Origin: DATDSR01 sp036517855
GTDB lineage: Bacteria > Patescibacteriota > Minisyncoccia > Phycocordibacterales > DATDSR01
Direction: 5' to 3'
DNA: 18,040 nt
Assembly: GCA_036517855.1 (NCBI GenBank)
Contig: DATDSR010000048.1
Span: forward strand, 1-18,040
The notes below the pieces were generated by a model. It did no database searches, was not told where the DNA came from, and saw nothing but the letters and a program-made list of their open reading frames with translations. The position numbers and the translations under genes were made by a program. Shown here one piece after another: positions 6,050 to 12,997 of the stretch. Positions within the stretch are counted from its first letter, which is position 1, and each line of letters begins with the position of its first letter.

Positions 6050-7818
6050 AAGCCCTTGATCCAAGGCGATCTAAAATAAATTACCCAACGAAATTATTCC
6101 TTGGCGATGTCTGGCGTTTTATCAGACCTTACAAGCGTAACTTTTTCCTCGGTTCATTCTCTAGGTTGGCAGCAGACCTCGTATGGCTTTACCCGGCCGT
6201 AGCTGTCGCTGGTATTGTGGATGGCCTGACAGCTGGTAAAGACTCGGGCAATTACTCTGTTGTGTGGACTTATGTATTTCTCTATACTCTGTGTTCGCTT
6301 GTTCAGCCAACGCTTAAGAATTACGCGAAAAAGTTATTGTACGAGATATCAGACAAAACCAGTTTAGATCTTGAATTCGCTGCCCTACGGCACATGTTTG
6401 CCCTTGATGTGCAATGGCACGAGAAGGAGAGCACAGGTAACAAACTGAAACGAGCCGATATTGCGGGGCGGGGCATGGCTACTCTGATGAGACTGTGGGT
6501 CAACAACTTAATTTCTCTTTTCGTTAATCTTGTGGGTATGCCAGTGATCCTCTTCCAGTTTGACCGTGGTATTGCGATTGCTGTCGCGTTGGTGATGGTT
6601 TTGAGGCTTTTTGTTTCGCGCCGTTTCTCAACGAAAATTGGGGCATTCCAGTACGATCTTAATCAAAAGGGGGAGGACCTCAACGGACTTTACCAAGAGG
6701 GCATGAGCAATGTCCGGACGGTCAAGGTTATGGCGGCTGTCGGTAGTCTGACGAACATCATGTCGAAGGCCGTCAACGATTTCTTTATAGATATAAAAAA
6801 ATTCATCAGTCTAAACCAATGGCGATCGTTTGTATTGGATCAGACTTTTTTGCTGTTCCGCGTCGGTATGTATATCTACATAGTTATAGAAGTCATAAAC
6901 GGACACGCCGAGGTCGGGCTTTTCATCTTGGCCACAACGTACTTAAATGCCATATCTGGATCGGTGGACGAATTAGCCAATGCTAGTCAAGAGATTACTA
7001 TTGCTAGGTACAATCTCACTCGTGTTCGAGAGATATTTGAACAGAAAGTAAACACCTCGAGCGAAGAGGGTAAGGTTACGTTGCCGCGAGAGTGGCAGAG
7101 GCTTGAGATTGAGCACTTGTCCTTCCAATATGGGGAGAATGAGGTTTTGAATGACATTTCTTTTGAAATCAAGCGGGGGGAGAAGATTGGGGTTGTTGGA
7201 CTTTCGGGGGCGGGCAAGTCTACGCTCTTTAAGTTACTCCTCAAGGAGTACGAGGATTATAAGGGTTTGATTAAGTTTGATGGTTTGAATTTGCGTGAGG
7301 TCAGTCCTAAAGATTATTACGCTCACACGGCCGTAGTTTTGCAAGAGACCGAAGTCTTCAATTTTTCGCTCAAAGATAATGTGACTATTGGCCGAGAGAA
7401 GTATACGAAAAGCTCGTTTGATAAAGCGCTTGAGATATCTCACGTGCAAGACTTCCTACACAAGTTGCCCCAAGGTGTAGACACTTTGATAGGTGAGAAG
7501 GGGGTTAAGCTCTCGGGCGGGGAGAAGCAGAGGCTGGGCATCGCTCGGGCAGTGTACAAAGAGCCTGAACTTTTGTTACTCGACGAGGCCACATCCCACT
7601 TGGATATCGAGAGTGAGAAGAGCATCCAGGACTCACTTCACCAGTTTTTCGAATCAGTAACGGCCATAGTGATTGCTCACCGTCTCACTACGATTAAAGA
7701 GATGGATAGGATAATAGTGATAGAGGGCGGCAAACTGGTAGAGCAAGGCAGTTTCTCCAAGTTGATGAAAACCCCTGGGGGTCGTTTTCGCGAACTTTGG
7801 AAGAAACAGAAGATATAG
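6046..7818 (+). CDS. ABC transporter, fused permease and ATPase (exporter type)
   Basis: This half-transporter of 590 residues has a transmembrane domain at about 30-310 (several hydrophobic helices; N-terminal RPYKRNFFLGSFSRLAADLVWLYPAVAV) and a nucleotide-binding domain at about 352-590. All ATPase motifs are intact: Walker A GLSGAGKST (385-393), Q-loop Gln433, signature LSGGEKQ (489-495), Walker B LLLLDEATSHLD (509-520) and switch His545 in AHRLTTI. It would work as a homodimer exporting an unknown substrate (lipid, drug or peptide). The ATG overlaps the ligA stop (ATGA), so it is probably co-transcribed with ligA. It ends 2 bases from the convergent grpB-like stop with no visible terminator between them. 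The substrate cannot be told from sequence. Confidence 0.93.
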   Translation: MKALDPRRSKINYPTKLFLGDVWRFIRPYKRNFFLGSFSRLAADLVWLYPAVAVAGIVDGLTAGKDSGNYSVVWTYVFLYTLCSLVQPTLKNYAKKLLYEISDKTSLDLEFAALRHMFALDVQWHEKESTGNKLKRADIAGRGMATLMRLWVNNLISLFVNLVGMPVILFQFDRGIAIAVALVMVLRLFVSRRFSTKIGAFQYDLNQKGEDLNGLYQEGMSNVRTVKVMAAVGSLTNIMSKAVNDFFIDIKKFISLNQWRSFVLDQTFLLFRVGMYIYIVIEVINGHAEVGLFILATTYLNAISGSVDELANASQEITIARYNLTRVREIFEQKVNTSSEEGKVTLPREWQRLEIEHLSFQYGENEVLNDISFEIKRGEKIGVVGLSGAGKSTLFKLLLKEYEDYKGLIKFDGLNLREVSPKDYYAHTAVVLQETEVFNFSLKDNVTIGREKYTKSSFDKALEISHVQDFLHKLPQGVDTLIGEKGVKLSGGEKQRLGIARAVYKEPELLLLDEATSHLDIESEKSIQDSLHQFFESVTAIVIAHRLTTIKEMDRIIVIEGGKLVEQGSFSKLMKTPGGRFRELWKKQKI

Positions 7819-7820
7819 AG

Positions 7821-8348
7821 CTACCTCGCCTGCTCAAGCACTTTGGTTATAAAACTTGTTTTGGCCGTTGTGTAAAGCCCGCGGTCATTGGGATAGAGCT
7901 TCGCAAGCTTATTCTTAAGTTCGCCGTACTGTCTCGCCACGACTGGGTGAGACCTTAGATAATCACGAAAGAGCAGGTCCTTTTTCCAAGTTACGCCTCT
8001 AAACTTAATGAAGTGTAGATAGTGGGTCCTGCTCTTATCATTGCCTTTGGCAAACAATATGTGTTGATCTGGCCTGCCCCAGTTAGGTCTATGCGCGTAA
8101 CCGGCCTTGGTCATCTTTTTTATAATCGCCCTGCCTCGCTTAAAGTCGGCCAGACCTACAGATATGTCTATAACAGGTTTGGCAGCAAGGCCCGGGACGG
8201 ATGTACTGCCGATGTGTTCGATAGCGTGTGCGTCCTTGCCCAGTATCTTTTGCAGGCGCTTCTTTTCTGCCTCAAACAGTTTGGCCCAACTTTTGTTGTG
8301 GCTTACTAAGCTAACTGTCCTGCGTTTTAACCCGATAATTTTGGCCAT
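7821..8348 (-). CDS. GrpB/UPF0157 family protein (nucleotidyltransferase fold)
   Basis: The family signature EHIGSTSVPGLAAKPVIDI is present (Glu44 to Ile62), with the GS...D arrangement seen in minimal nucleotidyltransferase folds, plus the later R..HYLHF segment and a KDLLFRDYLRSHP motif typical of UPF0157 proteins. Its 175 residues are normal for a stand-alone member. The biochemical activity of the family is not established; some members are fused to dephospho-CoA kinase. The start is ATG 8348 (minus), 6 bases downstream of a -10 box. It faces the ABC transporter tail to tail and diverges from gatC, with which it shares a short promoter region. Confidence 0.87.
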   Translation of the reverse strand: MAKIIGLKRRTVSLVSHNKSWAKLFEAEKKRLQKILGKDAHAIEHIGSTSVPGLAAKPVIDISVGLADFKRGRAIIKKMTKAGYAHRPNWGRPDQHILFAKGNDKSRTHYLHFIKFRGVTWKKDLLFRDYLRSHPVVARQYGELKNKLAKLYPNDRGLYTTAKTSFITKVLEQAR

Positions 8349-8354
8349 CGTGAA

Positions 8355-8360
8355 ATTCTA
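8355..8360 (-). promoter_or_regulatory. Extended -10 box of the GrpB-like gene, probable leaderless start
   Basis: On the minus strand TGT-TAGAAT ends 6 bases before the ATG at 8348. No Shine-Dalgarno site is present. Confidence 0.55.
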
Positions 8361-8367
8361 ACACAAC

Positions 8368-8397
8368 TTGGCGCAAACTGAAGATTTAGGCTATTAT
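8368..8397 (+). promoter_or_regulatory. gatCA promoter, probable leaderless start
   Basis: TTGGCG (8368-8373) and TATTAT (8392-8397) are 18 bases apart. The -10 box ends 7 bases before ATG 8405, with no ribosome binding site. Confidence 0.55.
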
Positions 8398-8404
8398 TAG
8401 GCCT

Positions 8405-8695
8405 ATGCTAAGTATTGAGGAATTGCGGAAGTTGGCTGATTTGGCCAGGATAGAGATGCCCGATAACGAGCTTGAAGAATTGCGTGGTCAGCTCGATGAC
8501 ATTTTGGGTTATGTCTCAGAGGTGCAGAAAGCAGATGTGTCGAGCGTTCCGGAGACAATTATGCCCGAGCTGCGCAATGTTTTTCGCGAAGATGGTGAGC
8601 CACACCCGGCTGGCGCTTTTACTGATGCAATTATGGGCAATGTGCCCATCAAGCACAACGGGTTTGTGAAGGTTAAGAAGATTCTTGAGAAGTAA
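8405..8695 (+). CDS. gatC: Asp-tRNA(Asn)/Glu-tRNA(Gln) amidotransferase subunit C
   Basis: GatC is the small scaffold that stabilises the GatA-GatB amidotransferase, which converts Glu-tRNA(Gln) and/or Asp-tRNA(Asn) to the cognate aminoacyl-tRNA. The 96 residues match the family: the N-terminal helix EELRKLADLARIEM, then LEELRGQLDDILGYVSEVQKAD, and the conserved N-x-FRED-E segment (NVFREDGEPH) near residue 58, and a C-terminal KHNGFVKVKKIL. The stop TAA shares its last base with the ATG of gatA. GatB is not in this window. Confidence 0.93.
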   Translation: MLSIEELRKLADLARIEMPDNELEELRGQLDDILGYVSEVQKADVSSVPETIMPELRNVFREDGEPHPAGAFTDAIMGNVPIKHNGFVKVKKILEK

Positions 8696-8730
8696 TGGTA
8701 AATGGTAAAGCGCAAATGGTAAATGTAAAA
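8694..8730 (+). repeat. ATGGTAA-type repeat at the gatC-gatA junction
   Basis: AATGGTAAATGGTAAA followed by CAAATGGTAAATGTAAAA repeats the same words as at 2258-2290 and 2857-2889. It supplies the gatC stop overlap and alternative ATG starts for gatA (8695 and 8716 in frame). Confidence 0.8.
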
Positions 8731-10143
8731 GACTTAACAATCAAGAAATTCCAGAAGGGCTTACGAGCTGGTGAATTCGGCGCGCAAGAAGTTACTGAGG
8801 CGTATATTGCCAACATAAAAGCTAAGAACACCGAGCTCAATGCGTACCTGTCGGTTTTCGAAGACGCAGTGGATGAGGCTAAAAAGATTGACTATAAATT
8901 AAAAAGAGGCGACGAGTTGCCTCCACTTGCGGGTGTGCCTATGGCTATCAAAGATGCCTTTATGGTTAAAGGTCGCGAGGTGCGAGCTGGGTCAAAGATT
9001 TTACAAGGACACATTGCTACATATGACGCCACCGCAGTGAGAAAACTCAAAGAAGCAGGAGCTATCTTGCTGGGTATGACCAATATGGATGAGTTTGCTA
9101 TGGGATCTTCGAGCGAGACATCTGCTTATGGCCCGGTGCGTAACCCCATTGACCCTACGCGCGTTCCCGGGGGTTCGTCTGGCGGTTCAGCAGCAGCTGT
9201 GGCAGCTGATATGGCAATGGGTGCTATTGGTTCTGACACTGGCTCTTCTGTCCGCCAACCAGCTGCGCTTTGCGGTATCGTCGGTCTCAAACCAACTTAC
9301 GGAGCGGTGTCACGTTACGGGCTGATAGCGATGGCTAGTTCGCTTGACCATGTGGGTCAGTTTGGTAAAAGTGTAGGAGACGTTGAAACACTCTTTGATG
9401 TTATGCGTGGTAAGGACAGTCTTGATTCAACAAGCATAGAAAGTGGGAACAATAAAGTAGAAAACACCAACGGAATGACGATAGGTGTCCCAACCGACTT
9501 ACCACTTGATGGGGTAAATCCGAAGGTGATGAGCAATCTCAAAGATTCGGTCGAGAAGCTAAAAAGTCTGGGCTACAAAATTAAAGAAGTTACTCTGCCT
9601 TCTGCTAAATACGCCTTGCCTTGTTATTACATAATCGTGCCAGCCGAAGTGTCGGCGAATATGGCTCGTTTCGACGGTGTTCGTTTTGGTTTGCACGAAG
9701 AGGGTAAGGACCTTTTGGGCGATTATCTGAAAACAAGGGGAGTTGGATTTGGCAAGGAGGTGCGAAGACGAATTATGACTGGGGCGTACGTGCTCTCCGC
9801 TGGCTACTACGATGCTTACTACAACACAGCTACTCGAGTACGAGAGTATATGCGTCAGGACTTTAAGCGTGTGCTCAGTGAAGTGGACGCGTTTGTGGTC
9901 CCCACAGCCCCCGGACCAGCATTTAAGATAGGCACAAAAAGCACTCGTAGCCCGATAGAAATGTACCTTGAAGATATCTTCACTGCTCCTGAAAATCTAA
10001 CGGGCGACCCTACCATCTCCGTGCCTTCGGGATTTGTGGAAGAAGAAGGCAAACAACTCCCTCTCGGTCTCCAGATTGTATCGAGCGCAGGCAAGGAGAA
10101 TGTGATTTTTAGCATTGGTAAGAAGTTCTTGGGCGAAGAATGA
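8695..10143 (+). CDS. gatA: Asp-tRNA(Asn)/Glu-tRNA(Gln) amidotransferase subunit A
   Basis: GatA is the amidase subunit that releases ammonia from glutamine for GatB. The amidase signature is complete. With numbering from ATG 8695, catalytic Lys86 lies in MAIKDAF, the cis-Ser (about Ser161) in PGGSSGGSAAAVAA and nucleophile Ser185 in DTGSSVRQPA, where most GatA have Gly before the Ser. The C-terminal half contains the usual AGYYDAYY and VPTAPGPA motifs. Its 482 residues are of normal length. Alignment of the start of the family (LTIKKFQKGLRAGEF) suggests that the first 10-12 residues come from the ATGGTAA repeat, so ATG 8716 is an alternative start; the 1-base overlap with gatC favours 8695. 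No terminator is seen before the next gene. Confidence 0.95.
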   Translation: MVNGKAQMVNVKDLTIKKFQKGLRAGEFGAQEVTEAYIANIKAKNTELNAYLSVFEDAVDEAKKIDYKLKRGDELPPLAGVPMAIKDAFMVKGREVRAGSKILQGHIATYDATAVRKLKEAGAILLGMTNMDEFAMGSSSETSAYGPVRNPIDPTRVPGGSSGGSAAAVAADMAMGAIGSDTGSSVRQPAALCGIVGLKPTYGAVSRYGLIAMASSLDHVGQFGKSVGDVETLFDVMRGKDSLDSTSIESGNNKVENTNGMTIGVPTDLPLDGVNPKVMSNLKDSVEKLKSLGYKIKEVTLPSAKYALPCYYIIVPAEVSANMARFDGVRFGLHEEGKDLLGDYLKTRGVGFGKEVRRRIMTGAYVLSAGYYDAYYNTATRVREYMRQDFKRVLSEVDAFVVPTAPGPAFKIGTKSTRSPIEMYLEDIFTAPENLTGDPTISVPSGFVEEEGKQLPLGLQIVSSAGKENVIFSIGKKFLGEE

Positions 10144-10154
10144 TAAACTAGGAT

Positions 10155-10718
10155 ATGCCAAACACCACCCCACTTGGGAGCCTCGATTTTTTAGGAAGTA
10201 TTTTTGACTGGTTTGCGGAGGCGCCCATTTTTTTCACTTCGGTTGGCGTAGTAAGTTTTTTTAATCTGTTATGGGCGCTCGTTGTTATTTTGGGAGCGAC
10301 CGTTGCATATGTGACGTATCTCACCGCCCAGACCGAGCACCATCATAAGGCGCACTACAAGGCATCAGTTCTTGAAGCAAGCACCCACGATGTTTCAAAA
10401 AAGCGTTCTGCCGCTTGGCACGATGTAGCCAAGCTCATGGCGAGCGAACAGGTGAGTGATTGGAAGGTAGCCATCCTTGAGGCCGACAGTATTCTCGATG
10501 AACTGATCGAAGATTTGGGTTACGTGGGCGCCAACTTAGGCGAGCGCCTCAAGGCTGTACCAAAGGGTAGTATGAAGAATCTCGAAGCCGCTTGGAGCGC
10601 CCACAAAGTGCGCAATCGTATAGCCCACGATACCGCCGTGGCTAGTTTAGACAAGCGCGAGGCCATTGATACCATAGGCAATTTCGAGCGCGTCTTTCGA
10701 GAGTTTGACTATATTTGA
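10155..10718 (+). CDS. Membrane-anchored HEPN-like hypothetical protein
   Basis: I do not recognise a named family for the whole protein. One strong hydrophobic segment lies at about residues 28-56 after a short N-terminus (possibly with a second, amphipathic part at 10-27). The C-terminal domain of about 120 residues is helical and soluble and ends in AAWSAHKVRNRIAHD: Arg153 to His158 forms the RX4H motif of HEPN domains, many of which are RNases. This is a motif-level assignment; the same motif also occurs in catalytically untested HEPN-like proteins. ATG 10155 lies 11 bases after the gatA stop. A weak TAAACT (10144-10149) 5 bases upstream may be a -10 box. Downstream, the tRNA-Met-like promoter overlaps its 3' end. 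Confidence 0.65.
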   Translation: MPNTTPLGSLDFLGSIFDWFAEAPIFFTSVGVVSFFNLLWALVVILGATVAYVTYLTAQTEHHHKAHYKASVLEASTHDVSKKRSAAWHDVAKLMASEQVSDWKVAILEADSILDELIEDLGYVGANLGERLKAVPKGSMKNLEAAWSAHKVRNRIAHDTAVASLDKREAIDTIGNFERVFREFDYI

Positions 10719-10732
10719 AAACAGGTTAAACT
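10705..10732 (+). promoter_or_regulatory. Promoter of the tRNA-Met-like gene, now driving the racemase/GIY-YIG module
   Basis: TTGACT (10705-10710) and TAAACT (10727-10732) are 16 bases apart. Transcription would begin close to C 10741, the first base of the tRNA 5' half copy. A TAGAAT at 10732-10737 is an alternative -10. Confidence 0.5.
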
Positions 10733-10740
10733 AGAATTTC

Positions 10741-10786
10741 CGCGGGGTGGAGGAAAAGTATCCCGCTTCTAGCGGGACTCATAACC
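10741..10786 (+). repeat. 5' half copy of the tRNA-Met(CAU)-like gene
   Basis: Bases 10741-10760 are identical to the first 20 bases of the complete gene at 11720-11739 (acceptor strand, D-stem 5' side and D-loop), and 10778-10786 (CTCATAACC) are identical to its anticodon loop plus two bases (11750-11758). Between them ten bases of the complete gene are replaced by a 17-base hairpin. The 3' half (variable region, T arm, acceptor 3' strand) is absent, so this copy cannot make a tRNA. Confidence 0.88.
10761..10777. repeat. 17-base hairpin inserted in the tRNA-Met-like half copy
   Basis: TCCCGC and GCGGGA pair perfectly around a TTCTA loop. It begins exactly after the D-loop (AAAAGTA) and replaces the D-stem 3' strand and the anticodon-stem 5' strand of the complete copy. 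Confidence 0.8.
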
Positions 10787-10797
10787 AGTTTGTCTAA

Positions 10798-11487
10798 ATG
10801 AAAACCGTAGGAATTATTGGTGGTCTTGGTCCAGAAACGACGTCTGAATTTTATCTAGATTTAATATTTTCGGCAGCGCAAAAGAACAAAACAACCCGTC
10901 CCGGTATTATTATTTCAAGTGTTCCGTTGCCTTACCAAATTGAGGAGGATTTGGTTTTGAGGAGTGAAGGGGCGGAACGCTACATACCTTTTCTTACACA
11001 AGAAGCCAAACGATTAGAAAAAGCCGGAGCTGATTTTATTGTTATGCCTTGCAACTCTCTCCATGTCTTTATTGGAGAAATTAGAGACGCTGTTAAGATT
11101 CCTGCGTTAAGTATAGTGGAGGAAACAGTAAAATTTCTGAAGCAAGAGAATATGGATAAAGTCGGCATTGTTTCAACTTCAGCGACAATTAAGAATAAAC
11201 TCTATGAGAATGCTTTCGCAGAAAATGGAATTAAATATGTTACCCCTAACGAACTTCAACAAGCTCGAATGGGTAAGTTTATTCTCAATCTTGTTGTTGG
11301 CCAGCAAAAGAATCGTGATCGTGAGGAACTAATAAGTATCATTAACGATTTTGAGGGCAAAGGTTTAGACTGTGTTATTTTGGCCTGCACCGATTTGCAG
11401 TTACTAATACCAAGCAATCCCAATCTTAAAATATTCGACACTATGAAAATACTTGCCGATGCGACAGTTGCAAAGATGCTGTCTTAA
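10798..11487 (+). CDS. Aspartate/glutamate racemase family protein
   Basis: These cofactor-independent racemases interconvert L- and D-amino acids using two cysteines. The 229 residues begin with the family's VGIIGGLGPE(T)T motif. Catalytic Cys85 lies in MPCNSLH and Cys197 in ILACTDLQLL, matching the N- and C-terminal Cys pockets. The product could be D-Asp or D-Glu for peptidoglycan, but substrate choice cannot be read here. ATG 10798 starts 11 bases after the tRNA half copy, with no Shine-Dalgarno site. The TAA stop overlaps the ATG of the GIY-YIG gene (TAATG). Its codons are visibly richer in A and T than those of its neighbours, and it lies between the direct repeats of the candidate element, both consistent with acquisition as cargo. 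Confidence 0.88.
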   Translation: MKTVGIIGGLGPETTSEFYLDLIFSAAQKNKTTRPGIIISSVPLPYQIEEDLVLRSEGAERYIPFLTQEAKRLEKAGADFIVMPCNSLHVFIGEIRDAVKIPALSIVEETVKFLKQENMDKVGIVSTSATIKNKLYENAFAENGIKYVTPNELQQARMGKFILNLVVGQQKNRDREELISIINDFEGKGLDCVILACTDLQLLIPSNPNLKIFDTMKILADATVAKMLS

Positions 11488-11756
11488 TGTTTACGGTGTA
11501 TGTTATAGAGAACTCGAGCGGCAAGGTTTATGTGGGTTATACAAATGATATAGAAAGAAGGTTTGACCAACATAACGACCCAGCCCGTGAAAGTTGGGCA
11601 TCGCGTCGCGGACCGTGGAAGTTAATTTATAGAGAAGAACATAAATCAAGAGCAGAAGCTATGAAAGCAGAGCGCTACTTGAAATCTTTTAAAAATAAGG
11701 ATACTATGGCTAATTATATCGCGGGGTGGAGGAAAAGTACCTCGCAAGGCTCATAA
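11487..11756 (+). CDS. GIY-YIG nuclease, C-terminus encoded by the tRNA 5' half
   Basis: This small single-domain GIY-YIG nuclease has 89 residues. The core is seen as FTVYVIENSSGKVYVGYT (GIY...YIG strands), Arg24/Arg25 in IERRFDQHN, and the C-terminal helix KSRAEAMKAERYLKSFKNKD with the metal-binding Glu. From residue 74 or so the reading frame crosses into the complete tRNA-Met-like gene at 11720: AGWRKSTSQGS is translated from the tRNA acceptor, D arm and anticodon stem, and the stop TAA 11754-11756 is tRNA bases equivalent to 36-38. It is coupled to the racemase by a TAATG overlap. Stand-alone GIY-YIG proteins include homing endonucleases and repair-type nucleases; the position suggests a homing or insertion role, which is inference. 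Confidence 0.88.
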   Translation: MFTVYVIENSSGKVYVGYTNDIERRFDQHNDPARESWASRRGPWKLIYREEHKSRAEAMKAERYLKSFKNKDTMANYIAGWRKSTSQGS

Positions 11757-11790
11757 CCTTGAGGATCTGGAGCGTTACCAGACCCCGCGA
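11720..11790 (+). tRNA. tRNA-Met(CAU)-like, initiator-like but atypical loops
   Basis: A full cloverleaf can be drawn with perfect pairing: acceptor CGCGGGG/CCCCGCG, D stem GAGG/CCTC, anticodon stem CAAGG/CCTTG with loop CTCATAA (anticodon CAT), variable AGGA, T stem TCTGG/CCAGA, discriminator A. The start CGCGGGGTGGAG and CTCATAACC are those of bacterial initiator tRNAs. The odd points are that the D-loop (AAAAGTA) lacks the GG pair, the T-loop (AGCGTTA) lacks TTC, position 1-72 is a C-G pair instead of the initiator C-A mismatch, and the anticodon stem has only two of the three GC pairs. CCA is not encoded (CAAG follows). It may be a divergent tRNA or a tRNA-like RNA. The 5' part overlaps the GIY-YIG ORF, and the PLD gene starts 8 bases after its end. 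Confidence 0.6.
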
Positions 11791-11798
11791 CAAGAGAC

Positions 11799-12872
11799 AT
11801 GCCGAAACCAGATATAGCCATGCAGTTCGATGCCAAAGAGACGTGGGATTCCATGCTTGCGGATTGCGCTTCCGCTCGGGAAAGCATTTACCTCGAGCAG
11901 TATATTTTCGTCGATGATGCGGTGGGTCAAAAGTTTTTGACTGTGCTTAAAGAGAAGGCCGAGCAAGGTTTAGACGTGCGTGTGCTACTTGATATGTTTG
12001 GCTCTGCCCAACTATACTTGGAGTCGCGGAGGATTGAGGAGATTAGAAGTTGGGGAGTCAAGCTAGAATTTTTTAACCCCATAGCTCTTTGGCGACTCGA
12101 CAACCTCTTCCGCTGGTTCTCGCGGCGTGATCACCGCAAGATGCTCTTGGTGGATGAGCGCATCGCGCATATTGGTAGCGGTGGCGTTGGGGAGTACATG
12201 AACGCTTGGCACGAAGCGTGTGTGCGTTTGTCGGGGGTTGCCCTAAGCAGTTTAGCTGGTTCGTTCAACCGTCTTTGGCTTGCCCACAAACCCCATAAGC
12301 TTGGGCGCAAGAGTTACAACGTGTATCTTGGCCAGGGCCTCTCTTATGTGGCTAGCACACCGCGGGTAGGCAGACGCGTTGTGCACAAGCAGTTATTGAA
12401 GGCGATAAAAAGTGCGCGGACGAATGTTGTTCTCGTTAGCCCGTACTTTGTCCCCACTGAACGGTTGATGCGATCCCTGTCAAAAGCGCTCCTGCGCGGG
12501 GTGAGAGTGGAGATTATTTTACCAAATGAGTGCGACTCGCGAGTTCTCGACATCGCTTCACATACCTATACCAGGTCACTTGCAAAGAGGGGAGCCCAAG
12601 TACACCTTTTCCATAGCATGCTACATTCTAAATACTTTATCGTTGATGGCAGATGGGCTATGCTTGGCAGTGCCAACCTCGACAATATGAGCCTGCTCAA
12701 TAACTATGAGCACGAGATAGTGGGTCAAAATGACGTGTTAGTGGAGGAACTTACTCAAAATTTCGAGCAACTTAAATCCAGAGCGAGGAAGCTTGATTTG
12801 CACACCGACGGAGCGTCGCTCAGAGATCGTTTGTGGGGTCTCTTGGTCCGACCCTTGCATCGTTTCCTATAA
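11799..12872 (+). CDS. Phospholipase D superfamily protein, cardiolipin synthase-like
   Basis: Two HKD motifs are present: His112-x-Lys114-(x4)-Asp119 in DHRKMLLVDE, followed by the GSGG variant of the usual GG(x)N, and His276-x-Lys278-(x4)-Asp283 in HSKYFIVDG followed by GSANLD. This arrangement, with IYLEQYIF at the start and SPYFVPT before the second motif, is that of bacterial cardiolipin synthases (phosphatidyl transfer between phosphatidylglycerols). At 357 residues it is shorter than ClsA, because the two N-terminal membrane helices are missing, as in ClsB-type proteins. ATG 11799 is 8 bases from the tRNA-like gene and has no clear ribosome binding site, so it may be transcribed with it. 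A phospholipid N-methyltransferase-like gene lies nearby on the other strand. Confidence 0.9.
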   Translation: MPKPDIAMQFDAKETWDSMLADCASARESIYLEQYIFVDDAVGQKFLTVLKEKAEQGLDVRVLLDMFGSAQLYLESRRIEEIRSWGVKLEFFNPIALWRLDNLFRWFSRRDHRKMLLVDERIAHIGSGGVGEYMNAWHEACVRLSGVALSSLAGSFNRLWLAHKPHKLGRKSYNVYLGQGLSYVASTPRVGRRVVHKQLLKAIKSARTNVVLVSPYFVPTERLMRSLSKALLRGVRVEIILPNECDSRVLDIASHTYTRSLAKRGAQVHLFHSMLHSKYFIVDGRWAMLGSANLDNMSLLNNYEHEIVGQNDVLVEELTQNFEQLKSRARKLDLHTDGASLRDRLWGLLVRPLHRFL

Positions 12873-12901
12873 TTGAAATAAGGCTTCCTTTTTGCTAGCA
12901 T
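12873..12901 (+). promoter_or_regulatory. Promoter of the tRNA-Asp/tRNA-Met pair
   Basis: TTGAAA (12873-12878) and TAGCAT (12896-12901) are 17 bases apart, placing the start about 10 bases before tRNA-Asp. Confidence 0.6.
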
Positions 12902-12917
12902 TACGCAGTTGTCTATT

Positions 12918-12991
12918 GCGGGCGTAGCTCAGCTGGTTAGAGCATTCCCCTGTCACGGGAAAGGCCGTGGGTTCGAGTCCCATCGCCCGCG
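12918..12991 (+). tRNA. tRNA-Asp(GUC)
   Basis: The 74-base cloverleaf has acceptor GCGGGCG/CGCCCGC, D arm GCTC/GAGC, anticodon stem TTCCC/GGGAA with loop CTGTCAC (anticodon GTC), a T arm with TTCGAGT loop, and discriminator G. CCA is not encoded. Confidence 0.97.
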
Positions 12992-12997
12992 CAGTAT

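Larger units (their letters stand above)
10741..11758 (+). mobile_element. Candidate tRNA-targeting GIY-YIG element with racemase cargo
   Basis: Direct repeats of a tRNA-Met-like 5' half (left 10741-10786, right 11720-11758) enclose a racemase gene and a GIY-YIG nuclease gene, all in the tRNA orientation. Both repeats end at the anticodon loop, and the right repeat is continuous with the missing 3' half, so a complete tRNA gene is rebuilt downstream. Recombination between the repeats would remove the module and leave one tRNA gene. No integrase or transposase is present. That this is a mobile element is inference from the architecture and its recurrence at 13781-14103. Confidence 0.65.

Noticed and set aside
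10741..11790. Group I intron with GIY-YIG endonuclease in a tRNA anticodon loop
   Set aside because: The downstream tRNA copy is complete with an uninterrupted anticodon loop, and no intron core sequence or split 3' half was recognised; the structure is a duplication of the 5' half, not an interruption.
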